Program-made: the position numbers and the translations under genes
Assembly (NCBI GenBank): GCA_946222495.1
Contig: CAMICF010000006.1
Coordinates: 1-31,802, forward strand
DNA length: 31,802 nucleotides
Source: an uncultured Janibacter sp.
GTDB lineage: Bacteria > Actinomycetota > Actinomycetes > Actinomycetales > Dermatophilaceae
Direction: 5' to 3'
The notes under the pieces: generated by a model
What the model saw: the letters and a program-made list of their open reading frames with translations, nothing else
Told to the model about the DNA's origin: nothing
Database searches by the model: none
Part shown: positions 6,920-14,344 of the stretch, piece after piece
How the letters are laid out: every line of letters starts with the position of its first letter
Position numbering within the stretch: the stretch's first letter is position 1

Positions 6920-8946
6920 CCGACACCACCACCGGCGACACCACTCCTCCGGAGGCCGGCGACAAGCCGCGTCGTTCCGGGGCGCTGAGTGCGATGCGCC
7001 TCGCCCAGCTGCAGCAGCTCGCGTCGAGCATGGGCATCACCGGCACCGCCAAGATGCGCAAGAGCGACCTCATCTCCGCGATCCGGACGCAGCAGTCCGG
7101 CTCCTCCGCGCCCTCGAGCGCGCCGGCTGCGGGGACCTCCGAGCGTCCGGCGAAGGGCGATGCCCCCGCCGCGCAGGCTCCGTCCGGCGACGCGCCGGCC
7201 GCACAGGCTCCCGCTGCCCAGGCCCCCGCCGAGCAGTCCGCACCCGAGAAGGGCGGTGAGCAGCTCCGCGACTCCCGCCTCGAGGGCGACCGCAACCAGC
7301 GCTCCGACAAGGACGGCGACCAGGGCGGCCGCAACCGCGGCAACGACAACCGCGATGGCAACCGCAACGACGGTGGCAACCGCGATGGCGGCAACCGTGA
7401 CGGTGGCCGCAACCAGGGCGGTGGCCAGGACCAGGGCAACCGCAACAACGACGGTGGCAACCGTGACGGTGGCCGCAACCAGGGCGGCGGCCAGAACCAG
7501 GGCAACCGCCACAACGACGGCGGCAACCGCAACAACCGCGACGGCAACCGTGATGGTGGCAACCGCAACGACGGTGGCAACCGTGACGGCGGCAACCGCG
7601 ATGGCGGTCGCAACCAGGGCGGCGGCCAGAACCAGGGCAACCGCCACAACGACGACGAGGGCGGCGGCCGCCGGCGCAACCGGAACCGCAACCGCAACCG
7701 CGACAAGCGTCGTGGCGGCGGCCAGCAGTTCGACGACGTCGAGCCGCAGATCCACGAGGACGACGTGCTCGTGCCCGTCGCGGGCATCCTCGACATCCTC
7801 GACAACTACGCCTTCATCCGGACCTCCGGGTACCTGCCCGGCCCGAACGACGTCTACGTCCCGCTGGGCATGGTCAAGCGCAACGGCCTGCGCAAGGGTG
7901 ACGCGGTCACCGGTCAGGTCAAGGCGCCGCGTGACGGCGAGGAGCCGCTGCAGCAGACCGTCGGCACCAAGGGCAACCGCGGCAAGTACAACCAGCTCGC
8001 GAAGCTCGAGACCGTCAACGGCATGACGCCCGACGAGGGCAAGCGCCGCGCGGCCTTCGGCAGCCTGACGCCGCTCTACCCGCAGGAGCGCCTGCGCCTG
8101 GAGACCGAGTCCGGCATCCTCACCACCCGGATGATCGACCTCGTCGCCCCCATCGGCAAGGGCCAGCGCGGCCTGATCAACGCCCCGGCCAAGGCCGGAA
8201 AGACGATGGTCATGCAGTCGCTCGCCAACGCGATCACGACGAACAACCCCGAGTGCCACCTCATGGTCGTCCTCGTCGACGAGCGTCCGGAAGAGGTCAC
8301 CGACATGCAGCGCGCGGTCAAGGGTGAGGTCATCGCCTCCACCTTCGACCGTCCTGCCGACGACCACACCACGGTCGCCGAGCTGGCCATCGAGCGCGCG
8401 AAGCGCCTCGTCGAGATGGGCCACGACGTCGTCGTGCTCCTCGACTCGATCACCAAGCTCGGTCGCGCCTACAACCTCGCCGCCCCGGCAAGCGGGCGCA
8501 TCCTCTCCGGTGGTGTCGACTCGGCCGCGCTCTACCCGCCGAAGAAGTTCTTCGGTGCCGCGCGCAACATCGAGAACGGCGGCTCCCTGACGATCCTCGC
8601 CACCGCGCTCGTCGAGACCGGCTCGCGCATGGACGAGGTGATCTTCGAGGAGTTCAAGGGCACCGGAAACATGGAGCTCAAGCTCGACCGTGGCCTGGCG
8701 AACCGCCGGATCTTCCCGGCGGTCGACGTCAACGCCTCCGGCACCCGGCGCGAGGAGATCCTCCTCGCCCCGGAGGAGCTGAAGATCATGTGGAAGCTCC
8801 GCCGCGTCCTCGCAGCCCTCGACACCCAGCAGGGCGTCGAGCTGCTCATCGACCGGCTGCGCAAGACCAAGACGAACTTCGAGTTCCTCACCCAGGTCCA
8901 GCAGACGAGCTCGATCAAGCTCGGCGACGAGGACGAGAGCGCCTGA
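6916..8946 (+). CDS. rho: Transcription termination factor Rho, long actinobacterial form
   Basis: A hexameric RNA-dependent ATPase and translocase that ends transcription. The product is 676 residues against 419 in E. coli. A SAP-like N-terminal helical segment (about residues 20-58) is followed by an Ala/Pro-rich stretch and a disordered region (about 80-270) built of N, R, D, G and Q. The cold-shock RNA-binding domain starts near GILDILDNYAFIRTSGYLPG. The ATPase core has Walker A KAGKT with K429 and Walker B in VVVLLDSITKLGRAYN. The start is GTG 6916, chosen for the strong GAGGGAAAGGG ribosome binding site and for homology beginning soon after. A long leader with a hairpin precedes it and a strong terminator follows. 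The insertion is a known actinobacterial trait, linked in some species to altered RNA specificity and bicyclomycin response. Confidence 0.97.
   Translation: MTDTTTGDTTPPEAGDKPRRSGALSAMRLAQLQQLASSMGITGTAKMRKSDLISAIRTQQSGSSAPSSAPAAGTSERPAKGDAPAAQAPSGDAPAAQAPAAQAPAEQSAPEKGGEQLRDSRLEGDRNQRSDKDGDQGGRNRGNDNRDGNRNDGGNRDGGNRDGGRNQGGGQDQGNRNNDGGNRDGGRNQGGGQNQGNRHNDGGNRNNRDGNRDGGNRNDGGNRDGGNRDGGRNQGGGQNQGNRHNDDEGGGRRRNRNRNRNRDKRRGGGQQFDDVEPQIHEDDVLVPVAGILDILDNYAFIRTSGYLPGPNDVYVPLGMVKRNGLRKGDAVTGQVKAPRDGEEPLQQTVGTKGNRGKYNQLAKLETVNGMTPDEGKRRAAFGSLTPLYPQERLRLETESGILTTRMIDLVAPIGKGQRGLINAPAKAGKTMVMQSLANAITTNNPECHLMVVLVDERPEEVTDMQRAVKGEVIASTFDRPADDHTTVAELAIERAKRLVEMGHDVVVLLDSITKLGRAYNLAAPASGRILSGGVDSAALYPPKKFFGAARNIENGGSLTILATALVETGSRMDEVIFEEFKGTGNMELKLDRGLANRRIFPAVDVNASGTRREEILLAPEELKIMWKLRRVLAALDTQQGVELLIDRLRKTKTNFEFLTQVQQTSSIKLGDEDESA
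7330..7656 (+). repeat. Imperfect tandem repeats encoding the Rho N/G/R/D/Q-rich region
   Basis: Units coding NDGGNRDGGRNQGGGQ followed by QGNR recur three times with insertions of shorter GGNRD and GNRND units. At DNA level the repeats are built from GGCAACCG, GACGGTGGC and CGCAACCAGGGCGG blocks. Such a tract is prone to length change by slippage or recombination and may be collapsed in short-read assemblies. Confidence 0.85.
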
Positions 8947-8977
8947 GGCGACTCGCTCCCTTCGTCCTGGGACGGCG

Positions 8978-9016
8978 GAAGGGGGTCGCCACCCGATCCG
9001 GGTGGCGACCCCCTTC
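8978..9016. terminator. Bidirectional terminator between rho and the GNAT gene
   Basis: A perfect 18-bp stem, GAAGGGGGTCGCCACCCG paired with CGGGTGGCGACCCCCTTC around an ATC loop. It lies 31 bases after the rho stop and 17 bases beyond the stop of the convergent GNAT gene, so it can end both transcripts. There is no T tract, which is common for high-GC actinobacteria. Its arms begin with the GAAGGGGG/CCCCCTTC element that recurs across the window. Confidence 0.85.
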
Positions 9017-9033
9017 GTGCATCCCGCAGGGCG

Positions 9034-9633
9034 TCAGGCCGAGGCGTCCCCGGGGTCCGCGCCGTCCTCGTCCGACTCCTCGGAGGGGCGCTCGAGGCGC
9101 AGCCGCAGCTCGGGGAAGGTCGACTCCTCGAAGCCGAAGCGCTCGTACATCGACCGGACGTCGTCGGTCGCGTTGAGGGAGACGACGTCGACGTCGGTCT
9201 CGTCGGCGAACCAGTCGAGCAGCGCCTCGAAGGTCGCGTGCGTGAACCCCAGCTCCCGGTGCCGGGGGAAGGTCGCGATGTTGGAGATGAGGCCACCCGT
9301 GCCGGCGCGCGTGGGGGAGGGCATGAGGTCGACGACCTGGGCCATCCCGCAGGAGACGACCGTGCCGTGGGCCTCGGCGACGACGATGTGGACGCTCGGG
9401 TCGGACAGGCGCAGCTGGACCCAGCGGGAGGCCTGACGCTGCCACTCGGTGTCGAGCACGTCCTCGGACGCGGTGCCCATGGACTCGAACATCAGGGCGC
9501 GCAGGGCGATGATCGTCGCGATGTCACCGGCCTCCGCGGGGCGGATGACCGAGCCCTCGACGGGGCCCGGGACCGGCTCCCTTCCTCGGTCCCGTCCGGA
9601 GCGGCGCGGCAGGCGTGGAGCACGTGGGGACAT
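9034..9633 (-). CDS. GNAT-family N-acetyltransferase
   Basis: A predicted acetyl-CoA-dependent N-acetyltransferase of 199 residues; the substrate cannot be read from sequence. The GNAT fold is suggested by the start VIRPAEAGDIATIIALRALMF (near residue 29), a central strand HIVVAEAHGTVVSCGMAQVV, the acetyl-CoA region ISNIATFPRHRELGFTHATFEALL (in place of the usual R/QxxGxG/A loop, here weak), and the closing VVSLNATDDVRSMYERFGFEE. An acidic tail (EESDEDGADPGD) ends it. The ATG at 9633 gives about 27 extra basic residues before the domain, so a later GTG near residue 25 is a possible start. GGGGG lies just before the ATG. It is convergent with rho and divergent from rpmE. Confidence 0.8.
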   Translation of the reverse strand: MSPRAPRLPRRSGRDRGREPVPGPVEGSVIRPAEAGDIATIIALRALMFESMGTASEDVLDTEWQRQASRWVQLRLSDPSVHIVVAEAHGTVVSCGMAQVVDLMPSPTRAGTGGLISNIATFPRHRELGFTHATFEALLDWFADETDVDVVSLNATDDVRSMYERFGFEESTFPELRLRLERPSEESDEDGADPGDASA

Positions 9634-9693
9634 GCCCCCATCCTGCCGCAGGTCCGGGACGCTCCACGGAACATCTGGGGCCCCAGCGGTGTT

Positions 9694-9723
9694 TTGTCCA
9701 CCGTGTCAGGAATCTGGCACAAT
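9694..9723 (+). promoter_or_regulatory. Candidate rpmE promoter
   Basis: TTGTCC (9694-9699) and CACAAT (9718-9723) with an 18-base spacer, each four of six to consensus. A 12-bp palindrome CTGGGGCCCCAG (9675-9686) lies just above the -35. A second -10-like TAGACT is at 9809-9814, close to the gene, so there may be two starts. Gene-free bases 9634-9827 hold no gene that I can see. Confidence 0.5.
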
Positions 9724-9827
9724 CGGACGTCGGTCCGGTTCACGACGCGCGGCACCAAGGCCGCAGCTGTTCGGTCCCGTGAGGGGCGCAGTGTCGACCC
9801 GGACACACTAGACTCGAGGAGTACCAC

Positions 9828-10043
9828 GTGCAGAAGGACATCCACCCCGCATACGAGACGACCACCGTCACGTGCACCTGCGGCAGCACCTTCACGACCC
9901 GCAGCACCAAGCCGGACCACACCATCCGCGCCGAGGTCTGCAGCCAGTGCCACCCGTTCTACACGGGCAAGCAGAAGATCATGGACACCGGTGGCCGCGT
10001 GGCCCGCTTCCAGAAGCGCTACGGCAAGGCCGAGGCCAAGTAG
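9828..10043 (+). CDS. rpmE: 50S ribosomal protein L31, zinc-binding (C+) form
   Basis: A small ribosomal protein bridging the 50S central protuberance and the 30S head. The 71-residue product keeps the zinc ligands: C16 and C18 in TCTCGS, and C38 and C41 in VCSQC. It is therefore the zinc-replete type and is not expected to be a Zur-regulated paralogue. The start is GTG 9828 behind CGAGGAG at 9815-9821. The C-terminal HPFYTGKQKIMDTGGRVARFQKRYG motif is diagnostic. rpmE between rho and prfA is the conserved order in actinobacteria. A strong hairpin follows within ten bases, so part of its transcription ends before prfA. Confidence 0.98.
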   Translation: MQKDIHPAYETTTVTCTCGSTFTTRSTKPDHTIRAEVCSQCHPFYTGKQKIMDTGGRVARFQKRYGKAEAK

Positions 10044-10050
10044 CTCTCAC

Positions 10051-10088
10051 GATGCGCCGGTCAGCCCCGTCGGGCTGGCCGGCGCATC
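10051..10088 (+). terminator. Terminator between rpmE and prfA
   Basis: GATGCGCCGGTCAGCCC, loop CGTC, GGGCTGGCCGGCGCATC: a 17-bp stem with one T-G wobble, followed by GCTGTTTCTG. It starts eight bases after the rpmE stop. It probably lowers expression of prfA relative to the abundant ribosomal protein. Confidence 0.8.
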
Positions 10089-10133
10089 GCTGTTTCTGCC
10101 CGCCTCTCACCCCGCTGGCCTCCGGAGGTCCCC

Positions 10134-11219
10134 GTGCTCGAGTCCGTCGACGCCCTGCTCACCGAGCACGCCGAGCTGGAGGCCGCCCTGGCGGACCCCG
10201 AGGTCATCGGTGACCAGGACCGGTTGCGCGAGACCAACCGGCGCTACGCGCACCTGACGCCGATCGTCACCGCCCACCACGCCCACGAGGCGGCGGTCGG
10301 TGATCTCGAGGCCGCGCGCGAGCTGGCGGTGGAGGACCCGACCTTCGCCGAGGAGCTGCCGGCGCTCGAGGAGACGGCGACCGAGGCCGAGGACCGGCTG
10401 CGGCGCCTGCTCATCCCGCGCGACCCCGACGACGACAACGACGCGATCCTCGAGGTCAAGGCGGGCGAAGGGGGCGCGGAGTCCGCGCTCTTCGCCGGTG
10501 ACCTCCTGCGGATGTACCTCCGCCACGCCGAGAAGCGGGGGTGGAAGACGGAGATCCTCGACTCCACCGAGTCCGACCTCGGCGGGTACAAGGACGTCCG
10601 CGTCGCCGTCGCCGCCAAGGGCACTCCCGAGCCGGGGGAGGCCCCCTGGGCCCGCCTCAAGTACGAAGGGGGCGTCCACCGCGTCCAGCGCGTCCCCGTC
10701 ACGGAGAGCCAGGGGCGGATCCACACCTCCGCCGCCGGCGTGTGGGTCATGCCGGACGTCGGCGAGGTCGCCGCTGTCGAGATCGACCCCAACGACCTGA
10801 AGGTCGACGTCTACCGTTCCTCCGGGCCCGGTGGTCAGTCCGTCAACACCACCGACTCCGCCGTCCGGATCACCCACGTGCCGACCGGCACGGTCGTCTC
10901 CTGCCAGAACGAGAAGTCGCAGCTGCAGAACAAGGAGTCGGCGATGCGCGTGCTGCGCGCCCGGCTCCACCAGATGGCGATGGACGAGGCGGCGGCCGAG
11001 GAGGCCGAGGCCCGCGCCTCCCAGGTGCGCACCGTGGACCGGTCCGAGCGGATCCGCACGTACAACTTCCCCGAGAACCGGATCAGCGACCACCGCACCG
11101 GCTACAAGGCCCACCACCTCGACTCCGTCCTCGACGGTGACCTCGACGCCGTCATCGACTCTGCCGTGGAGGCGGACGAAGCGGCGCGGCTCGCGGCCCT
11201 TGCGGGAGAAGGGGAGTGA
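10134..11219 (+). CDS. prfA: Peptide chain release factor 1
   Basis: Recognises UAA and UAG stop codons in the ribosomal A site and triggers peptide release. The 361-residue product has the codon-reading tripeptide PVT at residues 188-190 in RVPVTESQGRIHTSA, matching the PxT of RF1 and not the SPF of RF2. The catalytic GGQ is at 233-235 in SSGPGGQSVNTTDSAVR; its glutamine is the target of PrmC, encoded next. The start is GTG 10134 behind TCCGGAGGT, a strong ribosome binding site. The last bases GTGA overlap the start of prmC, so the two are translationally coupled. This factor would read the amber codon found in the serine-hydrolase pseudogene at 30718. Confidence 0.97.
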   Translation: MLESVDALLTEHAELEAALADPEVIGDQDRLRETNRRYAHLTPIVTAHHAHEAAVGDLEAARELAVEDPTFAEELPALEETATEAEDRLRRLLIPRDPDDDNDAILEVKAGEGGAESALFAGDLLRMYLRHAEKRGWKTEILDSTESDLGGYKDVRVAVAAKGTPEPGEAPWARLKYEGGVHRVQRVPVTESQGRIHTSAAGVWVMPDVGEVAAVEIDPNDLKVDVYRSSGPGGQSVNTTDSAVRITHVPTGTVVSCQNEKSQLQNKESAMRVLRARLHQMAMDEAAAEEAEARASQVRTVDRSERIRTYNFPENRISDHRTGYKAHHLDSVLDGDLDAVIDSAVEADEAARLAALAGEGE

Positions 11220-12091
11220 CCTCCCTCCGCGGCGAGGTGGACTGGGCGACCGCCGTCCTCACCGACGCCGGGGTGCCCTCGCCGCGCATCGACGCGCTCC
11301 TCCTCGCCGGGCACGTCCTCGGCGCCGACCGCTCCGAGATGGAGCGCCGGCTGCTCCTGGGCGGTGAGATCGACGATGCCGCCGCGAGGCGCCTGGCCGA
11401 GATCGTGGCCGACCGCACCGGCCGCGTGCCGCTGCAGCACCTCACCGGCACCGCTCCCTTCCGCCGGCTGGAGCTGTCCGTCGGGCCGGGGGTCTTCGTG
11501 CCCCGACCCGAGACCGAAGGGGTCATCGACCTCGTCCTCGCCGCCCTGCCCGAGCGTGAGCGACCGGTCGTCGTCGACCTGTGCACCGGCTCGGGGGCAC
11601 TCGCGCTCGCCGTGGCCGACGAGGCGCCCACCGCCGAGGTCGTCGCCGTCGAGCTGAGCGACCTCGCCGTGGCCTGGGCCGCCCGCAACGTCGAGTCGAC
11701 CGGGCTGCCGGTGCGGCTCGTCGCCGCCGACGCGACCGCCGACCCGAGGACCGTGCCCGGGCTGGCCGACCTCGTCGGTGCGGTCGACGTCGTCGTGAGC
11801 AACCCGCCGTACATCCCCGTCGGGATGGTGCCGGTCGAGCCCGAGGTGGCCGACCACGACCCGGACATCGCGCTGTACGGGGGGAGCGAGGACGGGCTCG
11901 CGATCCCGCTCGCCGTCGCCGCCACCGCGGCACGACTGCTGCGCCCCGGTGGCCTGCTCGCGATGGAGCACGCAGAGAGCCAGGGCGCCTCTCTCCCACG
12001 GGCGCTCGCCGCGACCGGTGAGTGGGGCGACGTCGCCGACCACCCCGACCTCTCCGGTCGTCCGCGGACGACCGTGGCCCGGCGTCGCTGA
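11216..12091 (+). CDS. prmC: Release factor glutamine N5-methyltransferase
   Basis: Methylates the GGQ glutamine of release factors using S-adenosylmethionine, raising release activity. The 291-residue protein has an N-terminal helical substrate-binding domain (about 1-80), the motif VPRPETE, the SAM loop VDLCTGSGALALAVA, and the catalytic NPPY at residues 196-199. The start GTG lies inside the prfA stop (GTGA), with GGAGAAGGGG upstream as ribosome binding site. Order prfA-prmC is conserved in most bacteria. It is followed by a strong inverted repeat before the next gene. Confidence 0.95.
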   Translation: MTSLRGEVDWATAVLTDAGVPSPRIDALLLAGHVLGADRSEMERRLLLGGEIDDAAARRLAEIVADRTGRVPLQHLTGTAPFRRLELSVGPGVFVPRPETEGVIDLVLAALPERERPVVVDLCTGSGALALAVADEAPTAEVVAVELSDLAVAWAARNVESTGLPVRLVAADATADPRTVPGLADLVGAVDVVVSNPPYIPVGMVPVEPEVADHDPDIALYGGSEDGLAIPLAVAATAARLLRPGGLLAMEHAESQGASLPRALAATGEWGDVADHPDLSGRPRTTVARRR

Positions 12092-12125
12092 CGCCGAGGC
12101 CTGGCCTGCCGACGTCAGCCGTACT

Positions 12126-12167
12126 TCGTGACGTCAGCCGCACCTCGAGATGCGGCTGACGTCACGA
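12126..12167 (+). terminator. Inverted repeat after prmC (probable terminator)
   Basis: TCGTGACGTCAGCCGCA and TGCGGCTGACGTCACGA form a perfect 17-bp stem around CCTCGAGA, 34 bases after the prmC stop. A third partial copy, GACGTCAGCCG, stands directly upstream at 12111-12121. Each arm contains the palindrome TGACGTCA, so protein binding is also possible. No T tract follows. Confidence 0.65.
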
Positions 12168-12202
12168 GCTGCTGCCTGCAGTAGCTCGTGGGGGGAGCGG
12201 CT

Positions 12203-12208
12203 TAGAGT
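12203..12208 (+). promoter_or_regulatory. -10 box of a probable leaderless promoter for the Sua5-type gene
   Basis: TAGAGT ends six bases before the ATG at 12215, with GGGGGC between. This places the transcription start at or beside the start codon. The GGGGG could alternatively serve as a ribosome binding site for an upstream transcript. Confidence 0.45.
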
Positions 12209-12214
12209 GGGGGC

Positions 12215-13033
12215 ATGAGTCCAGTCGTCGATGCGACCACCCCTGAGCACGAGGAGGGCATCGTCGCGACCGTCAATGCCGTGCGCAGCGGCGAGGTCGT
12301 CGTCATCCCCACGGACACCGTCTACGGGATCGGGGCCGATGCCTTCGATGCCGAGGCGGTGGCCGCCGTCCTCGCCGCGAAGGGGAGGGGCCGGGACATG
12401 CCGCCCCCCGTCCTCGTCCCGGACACCCGCACCGTCGACGGGCTGGCGCGCAGCGTCCCCGACGCGGCCCGTCGCCTCATCGACGCGCTGTGGCCCGGGC
12501 CGCTGACCCTCGTCCTCTGGGCGCAGCCCTCCCTCCACTGGGACCTCGGCGAGACCGCCGGCACCGTGGCCCTGCGGATGCCCGACGACGAGGTCGCGCT
12601 CGAGATCCTCCGCGAGACGGGGCCGCTCGCCGTGACGAGCGCCAACCGCACCGGCGAGCCGGCGGCGACGAGCGTCACCGACGCCGCCGTCCAGCTCGGC
12701 CCGTCCGTGAGCATCTACGTCGACGGCGGCCCGCGCACGAGCGTCCGGCCCTCGACGATCATCGACTGCACCGGCGAGACCCTGCAGGTCCTGCGGGAGG
12801 GAGCAGTCGACCGCGAGCGTCTCGAGGAGATCCTCGGCGCGGACTTCGACCGGCCGGCCGCGCCGGCCGAGGAGCCTGCGGACAGCCCGTCCGAGAGCCC
12901 CGCCGATGAGACCGCCGACGCGCCCGAGGCGGAGCAGTGGGAGGATCCCACGGACACGGCAGGACCGAGCGACGAGACCGCCTCGATCCCGCCCGACATC
13001 GACCCGATCACCGACACGGAGGCCCAGCGATGA
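12215..13033 (+). CDS. L-threonylcarbamoyladenylate synthase (Sua5/YwlC/TsaC family)
   Basis: Makes threonylcarbamoyl-AMP from threonine, bicarbonate and ATP for the t6A37 modification of ANN-decoding tRNAs. The 272-residue product has the YrdC-fold core in residues 12-205: PTDTVYGIGADAF, KGRGRDMPPPVLV, WPGPLTLVLW, and the SANRTGEPA nucleotide motif. A tail of about 60 residues rich in E, D, P, S and T follows the core, replacing the structured Sua5 C-terminal domain of longer relatives; it looks disordered. Conservation between prmC and wecA matches the M. tuberculosis neighbourhood. Its stop overlaps the glyA ATG (ATGA). Threonine made by the upstream cluster is its substrate, but co-regulation is not shown. 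Confidence 0.93.
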   Translation: MSPVVDATTPEHEEGIVATVNAVRSGEVVVIPTDTVYGIGADAFDAEAVAAVLAAKGRGRDMPPPVLVPDTRTVDGLARSVPDAARRLIDALWPGPLTLVLWAQPSLHWDLGETAGTVALRMPDDEVALEILRETGPLAVTSANRTGEPAATSVTDAAVQLGPSVSIYVDGGPRTSVRPSTIIDCTGETLQVLREGAVDRERLEEILGADFDRPAAPAEEPADSPSESPADETADAPEAEQWEDPTDTAGPSDETASIPPDIDPITDTEAQR

Positions 13034-14307
13034 CCGACGACACCTTCTACGGCTCCGACTTCGGCGCCCTGAGCGCCCTCGACCCGGAGATCGCGGGTGT
13101 GCTCACGAGCGAGCTCGACCGGATCCGCGGCGGGCTGCAGCTCATCGCGAGCGAGAACATCTCCTCGCCCGAGGTCCTCACCGCGCTCGGCTCCACGCTG
13201 AGCAACAAGTACGCCGAGGGCTACCCGGGTCGTCGCTACTACGGCGGCTGCTCCGAGGTCGACAAGGCGGAGATCCTCGCGATCGACCGCGCGAAGTCCC
13301 TCCTGGGCGCCGAGCACGCCAACGTCCAGGCGCACTCCGGCGCGAGCGCCAACCAGGCCGTCTACGGTGCCTTCCTCCAGCCCGGCGAAAAGATCCTCGC
13401 GATGTCGCTGCCGCACGGTGGTCACCTGACCCACGGCACCAAGGTCTCCTTCTCCGGCAAGTGGTTCGACGCCGTCCACTACGGCGTGGACCCCACGACC
13501 GAGGACGTCGACTACGACGAGATGGAGCGCCTGGCCAAGGAGCACCGCCCCAAGGTCATCTGCTCCGGTGGCTCGGCCATCCCGCGTCTCCTCGACTTCG
13601 AGCGGATCCGCGCGATCTGCGACGAGGTCGGCGCGATCATGTGGGTCGACGCGGCCCACTTCATCGGTCTCGTCGCCGGTCAGGCGATCCCGAGCCCGGT
13701 GCCGCACGCGGACGTCGTGACCTTCACCACGCACAAGGTGCTGCGCGGCCCCCGCTCCGGTGCGCTCGTCTGCAAGGAGGAGCACGCCAAGGCCCTCGAC
13801 AAGGCGATCTTCCCGATGATGCAGGGCGGCCCGCAGATGCACACCATCGCGGCGAAGGCGGTCAACTTCAAGGAGGCCGCCACCCCCGAGTACCAGCAGT
13901 ACGCCAAGGCCGTCATCGAGAACTCCAAGGTCCTCGCCGACGAGCTCGGCGAGCGGGGCATCCGCCCGACGACCGGCGGCACCGACACCCACCTCGCGCT
14001 GCTCGACCTCCAGGGCGTCGGGGTCACCGGCAAGGACGCCGAGGCCCGCTGCGACGCGGCCGGCATCACGCTGAACAAGAACGCCATCCCCAACGACCCG
14101 GAGAAGCCGTCGATCGCCTCCGGCGTCCGCGTCGGCACGCCCTGCGTCACGACCCAGGGGATGGGCCCGGACGAGATGGTCACCATCGCCGAGCTCATCC
14201 ACACCGCCGTGACGAAGGGGGACGCCGACCCCGAGCACGAGGTCTCCCACAAGGTCCGTGGCGCCGTCACCGAGCTGGTGACGCAGTTCCCGGCCTACCC
14301 GCGCTGA
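13030..14307 (+). CDS. glyA: Serine hydroxymethyltransferase
   Basis: A PLP enzyme that interconverts serine and glycine with tetrahydrofolate, supplying one-carbon units. The 425-residue length is typical. Recognisable segments are LIASENISSPEVL, NKYAEGYPGRRYYGG, HGGHLTHGTKVSFSGK and the PLP lysine K236 in TTHKVLRGPRSG. Two usually near-invariant places differ: valine follows the PLP lysine where serine or threonine is normal, and DAAHFIGLVAG replaces the common DMAHFAGLVA. Thus it may form a divergent SHMT branch, although the overall fold and lysine are intact. Start ATG 13030 overlaps the upstream stop. Its place between the Sua5 gene and wecA is an addition relative to the mycobacterial order. 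Confidence 0.93.
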   Translation: MTDDTFYGSDFGALSALDPEIAGVLTSELDRIRGGLQLIASENISSPEVLTALGSTLSNKYAEGYPGRRYYGGCSEVDKAEILAIDRAKSLLGAEHANVQAHSGASANQAVYGAFLQPGEKILAMSLPHGGHLTHGTKVSFSGKWFDAVHYGVDPTTEDVDYDEMERLAKEHRPKVICSGGSAIPRLLDFERIRAICDEVGAIMWVDAAHFIGLVAGQAIPSPVPHADVVTFTTHKVLRGPRSGALVCKEEHAKALDKAIFPMMQGGPQMHTIAAKAVNFKEAATPEYQQYAKAVIENSKVLADELGERGIRPTTGGTDTHLALLDLQGVGVTGKDAEARCDAAGITLNKNAIPNDPEKPSIASGVRVGTPCVTTQGMGPDEMVTIAELIHTAVTKGDADPEHEVSHKVRGAVTELVTQFPAYPR

Positions 14308-14344
14308 TCGACGACCGGGTCCGGGGCAGGGGCGGGGTGCGCGC

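Noticed and set aside
7330..7656. Repeated blocks as a possible CRISPR or minisatellite locus
   Set aside because: Blocks stay in the rho frame, vary mostly at third positions, and have no spacers; they code for the low-complexity region of Rho.
6841..8424. Long minus-strand open frame opposite rho, rich in V and A
   Set aside because: A reverse shadow of the repetitive high-GC rho sequence; no start signal and no recognisable domain.
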